From positions 1 to 64,000 of the forward strand of contig NZ_BCNQ01000002.1 of the NCBI RefSeq assembly GCF_001515525.1: a DNA stretch of 64,000 nt. The letters are read 5' to 3'. The DNA is from Piscicoccus intestinalis NBRC 104926 (GTDB lineage: Bacteria > Actinomycetota > Actinomycetes > Actinomycetales > Dermatophilaceae). Below, one piece after another: positions 36,922 through 45,281 of the stretch. Under the pieces are notes generated by a model. The model saw nothing but the letters and a program-made list of their open reading frames with translations. It was not told the DNA's origin and made no database searches. A program made the position numbers and the translations under genes. Every line of letters starts with the position of its first letter. The stretch's first letter is position 1.

Positions 36922-37722
36922 ATGTCCGAGCTCGACACGCGACGGCCCGACCCACGGGCCGTCATCGTCACCGCGGGTGCCGCGGGCATCGGGCGCTCGA
37001 TCGCGGCGGCCTTCGCGCAGGCGGGTGACCGGGTGCACATCTGCGACATCGACGAGGCGGCGCTGACCGCCGCCACCGCCGAGTTGACCGCGGCCGGTGG
37101 CACCGTCTCCGGGCAGGTGTGCGACGTCTCGGACGAGGAGGCGGTGCGCGCGTTCGTCGCGGACGCCGCGCAGCGGCTCGGCGGGATCGACGTCGTCGTC
37201 AACAACGCGGGCATCGCCGGGCCGACGTGCCTGGTCGAGGAGATGGCGCTGGCGGACTGGCAGCGGGTGCTCGACGTCAACCTCACCGGGCACTTCCTCG
37301 TGACGCGCGAGTCGATCCGGCATCTGAAGCGGTCGGAGTCGGGGTCGCTGGTGTTCATCTCCTCCCTCGGCGGCCGGCACGGCTACCCGCGGCGGGCCCC
37401 GTACGCCGTGGTCAAACGCGGCATCCTCGCGCTCGTCGAGACGCTCGCGATGGAGCTCGGCGAGCACGGCATCCGGGTCAACGCCATCGCGCCCGGGCTC
37501 GTCGACGGTGAGCGCATCCAACAGGTCATGGCCGGCCGTGCGCAGGCCGCCGGCGTCGGCGTCGAGGAGGTGACCGCGCAGGCCCTGGCGCTGCAGTCGC
37601 TGAAGTACATGGTCGATCCCGCCGACATCGGCGCGCTGGCGTACTTCCTGTCATCGCCGGCGGCGCGGTCGATCTCAGGCCAGACGATCGGCATCGACGG
37701 CGCCTCCCGCAGCATCGCCTGA
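36922..37722 (+). CDS. Short-chain dehydrogenase/reductase
   Basis: A 266-residue classical SDR: NAD(P) motif VTAGAAGIGRSIA, an Asp at the end of beta2 (ICDID) that favours NAD, NNAGIAG, catalytic Ser in FISSLGG and YAVVK (Tyr-x-x-x-Lys). ATG 36922 follows AAGGGGA. It shares a 160-bp divergent control region with the BKACE gene. A dehydrogenase acting on a beta-hydroxy acid, feeding BKACE, is an inference from this arrangement. Confidence 0.9.
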   Translation: MSELDTRRPDPRAVIVTAGAAGIGRSIAAAFAQAGDRVHICDIDEAALTAATAELTAAGGTVSGQVCDVSDEEAVRAFVADAAQRLGGIDVVVNNAGIAGPTCLVEEMALADWQRVLDVNLTGHFLVTRESIRHLKRSESGSLVFISSLGGRHGYPRRAPYAVVKRGILALVETLAMELGEHGIRVNAIAPGLVDGERIQQVMAGRAQAAGVGVEEVTAQALALQSLKYMVDPADIGALAYFLSSPAARSISGQTIGIDGASRSIA

Positions 37723-37799
37723 CTCCTGGGTTCGCTACTGGCGCGCTGCGGCTCGTCGCGCGCTTGCCGGATCCGCTTCGCCGAGCGTAGGACGGTGGT

Positions 37800-38483
37800 A
37801 TGAGCCAAGGAACCGCCCGCCCGCTCGAGACGCTGCGCCCCGCCTCCGAGGCCGAACTCGTCGCGGCGTTGCAGCGTGCCGCTCAGGAGGGGAGCCGACT
37901 GGTCGTCCGGCAGGGCTCGGTGGGCGCCCCCGACGCCGCCGACGCCGTCGATGTCGCTGACGTCGTCGTGGAGCCCGATCACCAGGGCATCGATGTCAAC
38001 ACCGACGGGTGCGCGGTCGACGACATGGCGTTCTGCGGGGCGCCGGTCGCGACGGTCGCCGCCGGTCAGGACTGGGACGCCCTCGTCACCCTCGCCGTCG
38101 ACAGCGGCTGGGTGGGCCTGGAGGCCCTCGCCGGCATCCCGGGTCGCGTCGGCGCCGTCGTCGCCGACAACGTCACCGCCCACGGGCAGCAGCCGAGCGA
38201 CACCGTCGCGTCCGTGCGCACCTGGGACCGACAGACTCAGCGGCAGCGCACGTTTCCCATGATCGACTGCGAGTTCGCGCCCGGTCGTTCGCGTTTCCAG
38301 GAGCTGTTGGACGACGGCACTGTGCGGTACGTCGTGCTCGACGTCGCCTTCCTCTTCCAGCAGGGCGATCTGTCGGCGCCGATCCGCGACGAAGCTCTCG
38401 CCGCCGCCCTCGGAGCCCGTGTCGGGGCTCGCGTGCCGCTGGCCGAGGTACGGGAGGCGGCGCTGGGCCTGACTTCGGCCTGA
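37800..38483 (+). CDS. Degenerate, truncated MurB-like protein
   Basis: 227 residues that align along MurB (UDP-N-acetylenolpyruvoylglucosamine reductase) from the FAD domain to the start of domain 3. Clear matches are VAAGQDWDALVTLAVDSGWVGLEALAGIPG, NVTAHGQQPSDTVASVR, RYVVLDVAF and PLAEVREAALGL. The FAD-binding GGGSN loop is not present (RQGSVG instead), the FAYRSS motif is FAPGRS, and the C-terminal substrate domain with its catalytic Glu is absent. The end lies in a tandem GGCCTGACTTC duplication (38466-38490). It cannot be a normal MurB. It could be a decayed paralogue, or a protein that has kept only a structural role. Confidence 0.75.
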   Translation: MSQGTARPLETLRPASEAELVAALQRAAQEGSRLVVRQGSVGAPDAADAVDVADVVVEPDHQGIDVNTDGCAVDDMAFCGAPVATVAAGQDWDALVTLAVDSGWVGLEALAGIPGRVGAVVADNVTAHGQQPSDTVASVRTWDRQTQRQRTFPMIDCEFAPGRSRFQELLDDGTVRYVVLDVAFLFQQGDLSAPIRDEALAAALGARVGARVPLAEVREAALGLTSA

Positions 38484-38524
38484 CTTCGGCCTGACGCGGC
38501 CGCCCCGGGCGCCGCGGCGGCGCC

Positions 38525-39181
38525 TCAGGCGCCCGCGCCGCGCAGAATCGCGTCGACGCCGTAGGCGAAGGCCGCTCTCGCCGACTCGTCGTCGAACTGC
38601 CCGTGCCGGGCGGCGTCACCGGTCGGGTCTGCCGCATCGGCCGATCCGCTCGCGCCGCTCTTACGGATGCCGGCGCGGGCGAGTTCGGCGTAGTTCTGCT
38701 GCTCGGCGACCGATCCGAGCACGAAATGCACGAGCGTGCGTGCGGCCCAGTCGGCCTCGCGCTCCGGTAGTGCGTTCGACAGCACTCGCCGAAACGGCTG
38801 CAGCGGCACGGGGGCGTCCGGGTGGAGCGCCCGGGAGAACGAGACGATCTCGGCACCGTCGCGCACGGCCAGCAACGAGTCGCGCAGGTCCACGGCGAGT
38901 TCATGGGCGCTGCGGACGGCTTCCGCGCCGACCGCGGCACCGGTGGCGGCACCGGCTCCCTCAGCACCGGCGCTCTCGGCTCCGTCGGCGAACGGCGGTG
39001 CGGCCAGGATCCGTTCGGCCAACAGGGCCAGCAGTTCTTGCTTGCTGTCGACGTGCCAGTAGAGGGCGCCGGGGGCGACGTTCAGTTCGGTCGCGACGCC
39101 CCGCATCGACAGCGACGACAGCCCCGCGGCCTGCACGAGACGCAGGGCGGCGTCGCCGATCGCGTCGCGGCTCAGGGCCAC
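38525..39181 (-). CDS. bioQ: TetR-family repressor of biotin synthesis (BioQ-type)
   Basis: 218 residues. The N-terminal TetR HTH reads IGDAALRLVQAAGLSSLSMRGVATELNVAPGALYWHVDSKQELLALLAERI, followed by a helical ligand domain with an Ala/Gly-rich insert. GTG 39181 is used, with AGGGAGG seven bases upstream. It diverges from bioB across a 60-bp gap that holds two TGAAC-N3-GTTCA boxes, the pattern I recall for BioQ in Corynebacterium. It probably represses both itself and the bio operon. The effector is not deducible. Confidence 0.82.
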   Translation of the reverse strand: MALSRDAIGDAALRLVQAAGLSSLSMRGVATELNVAPGALYWHVDSKQELLALLAERILAAPPFADGAESAGAEGAGAATGAAVGAEAVRSAHELAVDLRDSLLAVRDGAEIVSFSRALHPDAPVPLQPFRRVLSNALPEREADWAARTLVHFVLGSVAEQQNYAELARAGIRKSGASGSADAADPTGDAARHGQFDDESARAAFAYGVDAILRGAGA

Positions 39182-39206
39182 AGCCACACCTCCCTTCGCG
39201 AACTCT

Positions 39207-39219
39207 TGAACAGCGTTCA
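39207..39219. promoter_or_regulatory. BioQ-type operator 1
   Basis: TGAAC-AGC-GTTCA, a perfect 13-bp dyad, 26 bp upstream of the repressor start and 23 bp upstream of bioB. It is in position to block the repressor promoter and, with operator 2, the bioB promoter. Confidence 0.75.
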
Positions 39220-39233
39220 GCCGGCTCGGTAGC

Positions 39234-39250
39234 CTTGAACAATGTTCAAG
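39234..39250. promoter_or_regulatory. BioQ-type operator 2, overlapping the bioB start codon
   Basis: CTTGAAC-AAT-GTTCAAG, a perfect 17-bp dyad whose spacer and right arm contain the bioB ATG (39242-39244). No ribosome site precedes that ATG, so bioB may be a leaderless message starting in or next to its own operator. Bound repressor would cover the transcription start directly. Confidence 0.78.
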
Positions 39251-40612
39251 ACCTACGCCGAGCTCGCCGAGCGCATCCTCGCAGGATCGCCGCTGTCCAC
39301 CGATGATGCCCTGGCCATCCTGCGCGGCGACGACGCCGACGTGATGAGTCTCGTCGCGGCCGCCGGCACGCTGCGGCGCCGGTACTTCGGCACCACCGTC
39401 AAGGCCAACTACCTCGTCAACCTCAAGTCGGGCCTGTGCCCCGAGGACTGCACCTACTGCTCCCAGCGGCTCGGCTCGAACGCGGACATCCCCGTCTACT
39501 CCTGGCTCAAGCCGGACGAGGCCGTCGAGCAGGCTGGCCACGGCATCAACGCCGGCGCCACCCGCGTGTGCCTCGTCTCCAGCGGCCGCGGACCGACCAA
39601 CCGCGACGTCGACCGCGTCGGCACGATCGTCGGCCGCCTCAAGGAGAGCCACCCCGACCTCGAGGTGTGCGCGTGCCTCGGCCTGCTCAAGGAGGGGCAG
39701 GCGCAGACGCTGCGCGAGGCTGGCGTCGACGCCTACAACCACAACCTCAACACCGCCGAATCGCACTACGACGACATCTGTTCCACGCACGACTACGCCG
39801 ACCGCGTCGACACCGTGCGGCAGGCCAAGGGCGCGGGCTTGTCGCCGTGCTCGGGCCTCATCGTCGGCATGGGCGAGACCGACGAGCAGATCGTCGAGGC
39901 GGTGTTCGCGCTGCGCGACATCGACAGCGACTCGATCCCGGTGAACTTCCTCATGCCGTTCGAGGGCACGCCGCTCGGTGACGCCGCGCTCACCAACACC
40001 GGATCGCCGTCCGACGCGGCCGCCAGGACCGAGCTGACCCGGCTGACCGGGCTCACCCCGGCCCGCTGCCTGCGCATCCTCGCGCTCGTCCGGTTCGCCG
40101 CCCCCGCCGCGGAACTGCGCATCGCCGGCGGCCGCGAGATGCACCTGCGCTCGCTGCAGCCACTCGCGCTGCACATCGCCAACTCCCTGTTCCTCGGCGA
40201 CTACCTGACCAGCGAGGGGCAGGCCACCCGTGATGACCTGGCGATGATCGCCGACGCCGGGTTCGTCGTCATCGGCGCCGACCGGCCAGGCGCCGCAACG
40301 AACTCCGCGAACCCCGGGGGCGGCGCGGACGTCGGCGGCCGCGTCGCTTCGGCCGACGCGGTCGCCGACCAGTGCGGGACCGGCGGCTGCGGCTCCGGCG
40401 GCTGCGGTGAGCACCAGGGAGTCCCGGCGTCGACCGGGGCCAGCGACGCGTTCGACGCGCCCGAGCCGGCCGAGTCGCTTGAGCCGGTGGAGTCGGGCGA
40501 GCTGGGCGACGAGGCGCTCGTCACCGTCGGCGCGTCGGGCCCGGTGACCGACGGCGTGCACGCGCCCGTGCGGCGCCGGGGCGCCGGCACGTCGCTGGCC
40601 CCCAACGCCTGA
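39242..40612 (+). CDS. bioB: Biotin synthase with Cys-rich C-terminal extension
   Basis: 456 residues, a radical-SAM enzyme that inserts sulfur into dethiobiotin. Cluster motif CPEDCTYC (Cys66, 70, 73); [34 protein letters not shown] and [11 protein letters not shown] follow the family. The normal core ends near residue 346. A tail of about 100 residues follows, containing a C-x4-C-x4-C motif ([12 protein letters not shown]) and then an acidic, Pro-rich stretch. The tail may bind iron or a cluster or serve as a docking arm. First gene of the operon; bioA follows after seven bases. Confidence 0.95.
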   Translation: MFKTYAELAERILAGSPLSTDDALAILRGDDADVMSLVAAAGTLRRRYFGTTVKANYLVNLKSGLCPEDCTYCSQRLGSNADIPVYSWLKPDEAVEQAGHGINAGATRVCLVSSGRGPTNRDVDRVGTIVGRLKESHPDLEVCACLGLLKEGQAQTLREAGVDAYNHNLNTAESHYDDICSTHDYADRVDTVRQAKGAGLSPCSGLIVGMGETDEQIVEAVFALRDIDSDSIPVNFLMPFEGTPLGDAALTNTGSPSDAAARTELTRLTGLTPARCLRILALVRFAAPAAELRIAGGREMHLRSLQPLALHIANSLFLGDYLTSEGQATRDDLAMIADAGFVVIGADRPGAATNSANPGGGADVGGRVASADAVADQCGTGGCGSGGCGEHQGVPASTGASDAFDAPEPAESLEPVESGELGDEALVTVGASGPVTDGVHAPVRRRGAGTSLAPNA

Positions 40613-40619
40613 GCTGATC

Positions 40620-42122
40620 ATGTCCGTCGACACCGCGACCGACACCGCGACCGACCCTGCCATCGGCACCGCCACCGACCATGCCATCGACACGGCGGTG
40701 CAGCGCAGCGGGCGGGGCGCGGCCGGGCAGGCCGGCCCCCGCCTCATCGCCCGGGACCGGGGGCTCGTGTGGCACCCGTACGCCCCGCTGGACGGACCGG
40801 CTCCGTACGCGGTGCGCTCGGCCCGCGGCGTGCGGCTGGAGCTGGAGGCCGTCGACGGCGCGGCCTTCGATGCGATCGATGCGATGAGCTCGTGGTGGAG
40901 CGTGATCCACGGTTACCAAAACCAGGTGTTGGACAACGCGATTCGCGAGCGGGTCGGGGAGTTCTCGCACGTGATGTTCGGTGGCCTGACCCACGAGCCG
41001 GCGGTCGCGCTCGCGGAGCGGCTCGTCGCGCTGTCGCCCTCGCACGCACACGACAGCGATCGCGACATCGCGCACGTGTTCTTCGCCGACTCCGGGTCGG
41101 TGTCGATGGAGGTCGCGCTCAAGCTCGCCGTGCAGTACCAGGCGGCGCGCGGACGCCGCGGACGCGGGCGGTTCCTCGCGCTGCGCGGCGGCTACCACGG
41201 CGACACCCTCGGGGCGATGAGCGTGTGCGACCCGGTCGACGGCATGCACGCGGCGTTCCCCGCGCTGCTGCCGCGGCACGAGTTCCTGCCCCGGCCACCC
41301 GCGGCCCGGCTCGTCGACGGACGCAGGCAGCGTGCCGGGGTGAGCCCGGTCATCGATGGCGTCGCCGAGCTGCGTTCGGATCCAACGGAGGTCGAGGCCT
41401 GGATCACCCAGTTGGAGGCGACCGTCGCCGCGCACAGCGACACCCTCGCCGCGCTCGTCGCCGAGCCGATCCTGCAGGGCGCCGGCGGCATGCACGTGTG
41501 GGCGCCGGAATGCCTGGCCGCGATGCGGCGGGTGGCGGACGACCACGGGCTGCTCCTGCTGCTCGACGAGATCGCCACCGGATTCGGCCGCACCGGAAAG
41601 CTGTTCGCCAGCGAGTGGGCCGGCGTGGCGCCCGACATCAGGTGCGTCGGCAAGGCCCTCACCGGCGGCTACCTGACGCTCGCCGCGACGACGTGCACCC
41701 GGGAGGTCGGGGCGGCGATCACCGCCTCGGAGCATCGGGCGCTGCTGCACGGCCCGACGTTCATGGCCAACCCGCTCGCCACGTCGGCGGCGCTCGCCTC
41801 GCTCGGGCTCGTGCAGGAGCACTGGGCGCGTCAGGTGCCCGCGCTGCAGGACGGGCTGCGCCGGGCGCTCGCCCCGGCCGCGGCGCTGGACTGCGTGCAC
41901 GAGGTGCGGGTGCTCGGCGGTGTCGGCGTCGTGCAGCTGACCGCGCCCGTCGACGTGCCCGCGGTGACCCGGGCCGCGCTCGAACGCGGGGTCTGGGTGC
42001 GCCCGTTCCGTGACCTCGTCTACACGATGCCCCCGTACGTCAGCACGGAGGCGGACCTCGCGACGATCGGGGCGGCGGTCGTCGGCGCCATCGAGGCGGT
42101 GCACGAAGGACGCCCCGCATGA
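40620..42122 (+). CDS. bioA: Adenosylmethionine-8-amino-7-oxononanoate aminotransferase
   Basis: 500 residues, class III PLP aminotransferase that makes 7,8-diaminopelargonate. WHPYAPL near the start of the core, MSSWWSVIHGY, FADSGSVSMEVALK, GGYHGDTLGAMSV, LLLLDEIATGFGRTG and PLP-Lys in CVGKALTGGYLTLA are all present. A 30-residue Thr/Asp/Ala repeat tail (DTATDTATDPAIGTATD) precedes the family start and is probably disordered. It overlaps bioF at ATGA. Confidence 0.95.
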   Translation: MSVDTATDTATDPAIGTATDHAIDTAVQRSGRGAAGQAGPRLIARDRGLVWHPYAPLDGPAPYAVRSARGVRLELEAVDGAAFDAIDAMSSWWSVIHGYQNQVLDNAIRERVGEFSHVMFGGLTHEPAVALAERLVALSPSHAHDSDRDIAHVFFADSGSVSMEVALKLAVQYQAARGRRGRGRFLALRGGYHGDTLGAMSVCDPVDGMHAAFPALLPRHEFLPRPPAARLVDGRRQRAGVSPVIDGVAELRSDPTEVEAWITQLEATVAAHSDTLAALVAEPILQGAGGMHVWAPECLAAMRRVADDHGLLLLLDEIATGFGRTGKLFASEWAGVAPDIRCVGKALTGGYLTLAATTCTREVGAAITASEHRALLHGPTFMANPLATSAALASLGLVQEHWARQVPALQDGLRRALAPAAALDCVHEVRVLGGVGVVQLTAPVDVPAVTRAALERGVWVRPFRDLVYTMPPYVSTEADLATIGAAVVGAIEAVHEGRPA

Positions 42123-43393
42123 CCGCGATGTGGCAATGGCTTGAGACAACGCGCGCGGCGCGGGAGTCCCGGGGCCTGGCGCGGACCGCTCGCGTGCGGG
42201 TCGAGGGCACCGGCGGCCTTGACGGTTCCGCGGGCTCCGACGGCCTCGGCGGGCTCGTTGACCTGGCCTCCAACGACTACCTCGGGATGGCCCGCGACCC
42301 GCGGGTGGTCGCGGCGGGCCTGTCCGCGCTGCGCACCTACGGAGCCGGTGCCCGGGCCTCGCGGGTCGTCACCGGCACGCTGCCGCCGCACGAGGAGGCC
42401 GAGCGCGCGCTGTGCGAGCTGACCGGCCAGGAGAGCGCGCTCGTGCTCGCCTCCGGCTACGCCGCGAACATCGCGGTCGTCACCGCCCTCGGCGGCCCGG
42501 GCACGCTGCTCGTCACCGACGAGCACATCCACGCGTCGGTGCACGACGCGGCCCGCCTCTCCCGCAGCCCGCGGGTCACCACCCCGCACGGCGACGTCGA
42601 GGCCGTCGAGGCGGCCCTCGCGGCACGCGCCGAGCCGCGGGCGCTGGTCGTCGTCGAGTCGATCTACTCGGTGCTCGGCGACGCCGCCGACCTGCCCGCA
42701 CTGGCGGCGGTGTGCGCCCGCCACGACGCGCTGCTGCTCGTCGACGAGGCCCATGGGATCGGCGTCGTCGGCGACGGACGCGGCGGCGTGCACGCCGCGG
42801 GTCTGGCCGGGCACGACCACGTCATCCTCACCGCGACGCTGTCGAAAGCGGTGGGCGCTCAGGGCGGGGCGGTGCTCGGGCCGGCCCGACTCCGAAGGCA
42901 TCTCGTCGACGTGGCGCGCGCGTTCATCTTCGACACCGGGCTGGCTCCGGCCTCGGCGGCCGCCGCCGCCCGGGCCTGCCGCATCATCGCCGACGAGCCC
43001 GAGCGGGTGGCCGGAATCGCCCGGCGGGCGGGGATCGTCGCGCAGACGTGCGGGGTGCCGCAGGCGGCCGGGGCCGTGCAGTCGCTGCCGATGCGCAGCC
43101 CGGAGGCCGCGGTCGCGGCGACCGCCGAGTTGGAGGCCCGCGGCGTGCTCGTCGGCTGCTTCCGCCCGCCGAGCGTGCCCGACGGCGTCTCGCGGCTGCG
43201 GCTGTGCGCCGACGCCGGTCTCGACGTCGAGGCGGTGACGCGGGCCGCCGAGTTGGTCGCTCGGGTGGCCGACGCCCACGGGAGGGCGAACCCGCCAGCG
43301 ACGGAGTCGACACGGGGTGCACCCGACGGCGCGTCGGGAGTCGAGTTCCGCGGCGAGGCGACAGTTCTCGAACCGGCCGGGCCCCGGCCATGA
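42119..43393 (+). CDS. bioF: 8-amino-7-oxononanoate synthase
   Basis: 424 residues, an alpha-oxoamine synthase condensing a pimeloyl thioester with alanine. Visible: NDYLGMARDPRV, GAGARASRVVTGTLPPHEEAE, SALVLASGYAANIAV, DEAHGIGVVGDGRGG and PLP-Lys in TATLSKAVGAQGG. Its ATG overlaps the bioA stop and its stop overlaps the P450 start. A 40-residue low-complexity C-terminal tail follows the core. Confidence 0.95.
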   Translation: MTAMWQWLETTRAARESRGLARTARVRVEGTGGLDGSAGSDGLGGLVDLASNDYLGMARDPRVVAAGLSALRTYGAGARASRVVTGTLPPHEEAERALCELTGQESALVLASGYAANIAVVTALGGPGTLLVTDEHIHASVHDAARLSRSPRVTTPHGDVEAVEAALAARAEPRALVVVESIYSVLGDAADLPALAAVCARHDALLLVDEAHGIGVVGDGRGGVHAAGLAGHDHVILTATLSKAVGAQGGAVLGPARLRRHLVDVARAFIFDTGLAPASAAAAARACRIIADEPERVAGIARRAGIVAQTCGVPQAAGAVQSLPMRSPEAAVAATAELEARGVLVGCFRPPSVPDGVSRLRLCADAGLDVEAVTRAAELVARVADAHGRANPPATESTRGAPDGASGVEFRGEATVLEPAGPRP

Positions 43394-44556
43394 CCGCCGT
43401 CCCGTTGTCGCAATCACCTGATACATGCCCCATGCGGCCGCTGCTCGACGCGCGGGCCGGCGACCTCCTGCGCGTCAACGAGCCACAGGCGGTGCGCGAG
43501 GTGTTGCGCCGGGTCGAGAACTTCGCGCCCGACAACGCCCTGACCGCCGTCACCCCGCTGGGCCCGGACGCCCTGCGCCGCCTGGCCCGTGCGCGGTTCG
43601 CGCTGCCACCGGTGCTCGCGTCGGCCTCCGGCCCGGAGCACCGCCGGGTTCGCCGGGTCGTCGCCCGATTCCTCACGCCCGCACAGGTGGAGGCGGTGCG
43701 CCCGCTCGTCGTGGAGCTAACCCACGAGCGCGTGGACGCCGCTCGCCGCGAGCTGGCGGACGGCCGCGCCGTCGACCTCGCCGAGACGGTCTCGGCGCAC
43801 GTCGCCCCGGCCGTGTTCGGGCACCTCGTCGGGCTCGCGATGCCGTCGACGCCGGTGCTGCACCGCTGGAGCCGGCACTCCCTCGAGCTCTTCTGGGGCT
43901 ACCCGGACCCGCAGCGTCAGGTCGACCTCGCCGACAGCGCCGCCGAGCTGTTCGCGTGGCTGACCGACGCGGTCCACACCCGGGCGCCCGGCCGCCCCTC
44001 GCTGTTCGCCGCCCTCCGGGAGGCGGGTATTGATGAGCCGCGGCTGCGGTCGCTGGCGTTCTTCCTGCTCATCGGGGGCCAGGAGACGACCGCGATGCTC
44101 ACCGACATCGCGCTGCACGAGGCGCTCACCTCCGGCGCGTGGCGCTCGATCGCGCAGAGCCCCCAGGGCCCGGCGAGCGAGGCCGAGCAGCTCGTGCGGC
44201 GGATGCTCACTACTACCTCGTCCGTGCCGACCTGGCGCCGGATCGCGGTGCGCGACACCACGATCGGCGGTCGGGCTGTGGCGGCCGGCACGCCGGTGCT
44301 CGTCGAGCTGTGTCGCCACGATCGCGGCGACATCGACGACAGCCTCGCCTTCGGTTTCGGCGTGCACCGTTGCCTCGGAGCGCGGCTCGCGCCCCTGGAG
44401 GCCTCCACCGTGCTCGCCGAGACGGCGGCCGGGCTGCCCGAGGTGGTGCCGGCCGGCCCGGCTCCGGACTGGCTGCGATTGCTGTCGTTCCAGGCGCCGC
44501 GCACCGTGCTCGTGCGGCGGCGCAGTGAGCCTGTCGGGCAGGGCGGTTCGCGATGA
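43390..44556 (+). CDS. Cytochrome P450 in the biotin operon (candidate BioI-like pimeloyl-forming enzyme)
   Basis: A 388-residue P450: I-helix FLLIGGQETTAM (with acid/Thr pair), EQLVRRML (ExxR), RRIAVRDTTIGGRAVAAGTPV and heme-binding FGFGVHRCLGARLAPLE with Cys328. There is no membrane anchor, so it is a soluble type needing ferredoxin or flavodoxin partners. ATGA overlaps with both bioF and bioD make it an integral operon member. In Bacillus the P450 BioI cleaves acyl-ACP to pimeloyl-ACP, and the same task is proposed here. The distance from BioI by sequence was not measured. Confidence 0.88.
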   Translation: MTAVPLSQSPDTCPMRPLLDARAGDLLRVNEPQAVREVLRRVENFAPDNALTAVTPLGPDALRRLARARFALPPVLASASGPEHRRVRRVVARFLTPAQVEAVRPLVVELTHERVDAARRELADGRAVDLAETVSAHVAPAVFGHLVGLAMPSTPVLHRWSRHSLELFWGYPDPQRQVDLADSAAELFAWLTDAVHTRAPGRPSLFAALREAGIDEPRLRSLAFFLLIGGQETTAMLTDIALHEALTSGAWRSIAQSPQGPASEAEQLVRRMLTTTSSVPTWRRIAVRDTTIGGRAVAAGTPVLVELCRHDRGDIDDSLAFGFGVHRCLGARLAPLEASTVLAETAAGLPEVVPAGPAPDWLRLLSFQAPRTVLVRRRSEPVGQGGSR

Positions 44557-45278
44557 ACCGGGTGCTCGTCGTCACCGGCACCGACACCGACGTCGGCAAG
44601 ACCGTCGCGACGGCCGCGATCGCCGCCGCCCTCGGGCGCACCGGCTCCGTCGCGGTCGACAAGCCGGTGCAGACCGGCGTGCGACCCGGCGAGCCCGGCG
44701 ACGTCGAGGAGATCGCGCGCCTGGCCGGGGCGGTCGCCATCAGCGTGGGCGCCCGGCTCAAGCAACCGATGGCGCCGGTGCAGGCCGCCCGCCGCGAGGG
44801 TGCGCCGGCGACGCTGCCGACCCTCGCCGAGCACGTCGCCCGGATCACTGCGCTCGCCGCGCTGGCGAAGGATGCCCGGGGCGCCGACACGGTGCTCGTC
44901 GAGGGCTCGGGCGGCCTGCTCGTGCAACTCGACGAGTCGGGCCGCACGATTGCCGACTTCGCGCACGCCCTCCAGCAGCACCGAGCTCTCGACTCCCGCG
45001 TCGTTGTCGTGGCGCGCGCCGGGCTCGGCACGCTCAACCACACCGAGCTGACGCTGGAGGCCCTACGCGCGCGGGGCCTCGCGGTCGCGGGCATCGTCAT
45101 CGGGTCGTGGCCGCGCGAGCCGGACGCGATCGCCCTCGACAACCGCGACCACCTCGGCGCGCTCGGCGTCCCGCTCCTCGGCGCGATCCCCGAGGGCGCG
45201 CCGCGATCGGCACCCGAGACGTTCCGGCGCGAGGCGCCGGGTTGGCTCCCGGGATTGGTCGGCCTCGAAAACCCCTGA
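44553..45278 (+). CDS. bioD: Dethiobiotin synthetase
   Basis: 241 residues. ATP-dependent carboxylation of diaminopelargonate to dethiobiotin. P-loop GTDTDVGKT (residues 9-17), VDKPVQTGV, VEGSGGLLVQLDESG and RAGLGTLNHTELT match the family. It is the last gene of the operon; its stop lies 3 bp from the stop of the convergent DUF2255 gene. With bioB, A and F it completes the ring-assembly steps of biotin synthesis. Confidence 0.95.
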   Translation: MNRVLVVTGTDTDVGKTVATAAIAAALGRTGSVAVDKPVQTGVRPGEPGDVEEIARLAGAVAISVGARLKQPMAPVQAARREGAPATLPTLAEHVARITALAALAKDARGADTVLVEGSGGLLVQLDESGRTIADFAHALQQHRALDSRVVVVARAGLGTLNHTELTLEALRARGLAVAGIVIGSWPREPDAIALDNRDHLGALGVPLLGAIPEGAPRSAPETFRREAPGWLPGLVGLENP

Positions 45279-45281
45279 GGA

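Noticed and set aside
39182-40747. Apparent N-terminal extension of the TetR gene through the whole of bioB on the - strand
   Set aside because: The HTH starts only at residue about 10 from GTG 39181 and a strong ribosome site is there; the upstream frame is antisense to bioB.
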